Positions 32,543-32,594 of a stretch of DNA of 32,594 bases are shown here, piece after piece. This DNA comes from Succinivibrionaceae bacterium UBA3769 (GTDB lineage Bacteria > Pseudomonadota > Gammaproteobacteria > Enterobacterales > Succinivibrionaceae), in contig DFFT01000123.1 of NCBI GenBank assembly GCA_002372325.1, positions 1 to 32,594 on the forward strand. Reading direction: 5' to 3'. A model generated the notes under the pieces. The model was given only the letters and a program-made list of their open reading frames with translations, made no database searches and had not been told where the DNA came from. A program made the translations under genes and the position numbers. Numbering within the stretch: position 1 is the first letter of the stretch; every line of letters begins with the position of its first letter.

Positions 32543-32594
32543 TTACTTCGTCAGCTTGCCGTGGCATTCCTTGTACTTCTTGCCGCTGCCGCAG
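32543..32594 (-). CDS. secA: C-terminus of a SEC-C protein, probably SecA (partial)
   Basis: Only the last 16 codons are in the window: CGSGKKYKECHGKLTK. This is the zinc-binding SEC-C motif (CxCGSGKKYKxCHG) that ends SecA, the ATPase motor of protein export. The first cysteine would lie just outside. Other proteins carry SEC-C tails too, but ending exactly after CHGKL is typical of SecA. Confidence 0.65.
   Translation of the reverse strand, partial: CGSGKKYKECHGKLTK

Overview
The window looks like chromosome of a gammaproteobacterium. It carries the rpsF-rpsR-rplI cluster, neighbouring rnr and rlmB, the rdgB-hemW pair, the tail of a secA-like gene, an rRNA operon leader with boxB/boxA at the left edge, and E. 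coli-like tRNA genes. A Succinivibrionaceae-like anaerobe is possible, but that is only an impression. There is no priB between rpsF and rpsR. Core genes are rich in CCGG words; the cassette at 24.2-26.0 kb is clearly poorer in them.

Layout. (1) 1-185, minus strand: rRNA operon promoter with an A/T-rich UP element, boxB, boxA and a boxC-like element, reading out of the left edge. (2) 433-2525, minus: a superfamily 1 helicase with a RelE/ParE-like N-terminal domain; its first 27 residues lie in another frame, so the gene is split by a frameshift. (3) 2763-4747: an AAA ATPase (COG1672/DUF234 type) bracketed by inverted copies of a palindromic repeat, with two more copies beside its start. (4) 4870-6153, minus: rplI, rpsR and rpsF with a strong promoter and a likely S6:S18 autoregulatory leader. 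(5) 6204-10487, minus: rlmB, and an RNase R with unusually long low-complexity tails. (6) 10989-23822, minus: an eleven-gene ter stress locus. (7) 24181-26023, plus: an XRE-ImmA/IrrE regulator and a PIN-domain toxin-like protein, with a probable palindromic operator; the PIN gene has a C-terminal frameshift. (8) 26045-26592, minus: tRNA-Thr and two tRNA-Phe genes with near-consensus promoters. (9) 26889-32394: a MEMO-like protein, a divergent Hfq, a HAD phosphatase, a flavoprotein of the lipoamide dehydrogenase fold that lacks its catalytic residues, rdgB and hemW. (10) 32489-32594, minus: the C-terminus of a SEC-C protein, probably SecA.

The ter locus is the largest coherent system. Four TerD-domain proteins, an AIM24 protein, a YceG-like protein and TelA accompany five predicted enzymes: an ATP-grasp ligase, a HAD phosphatase, a CitE-like lyase and two phosphoribosyltransferase-type proteins, one with a TRSP and one with a PELOTA-like tail. 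This matches the published prediction that some Ter systems make a nucleoside-like metabolite, whose product remains unknown. terC, terB and terA are not present in the window.

The least explained items are the palindrome-bracketed ATPase cassette, the two frameshifts (both in defence-like genes), the catalytically disarmed flavoprotein, and the altered Hfq.
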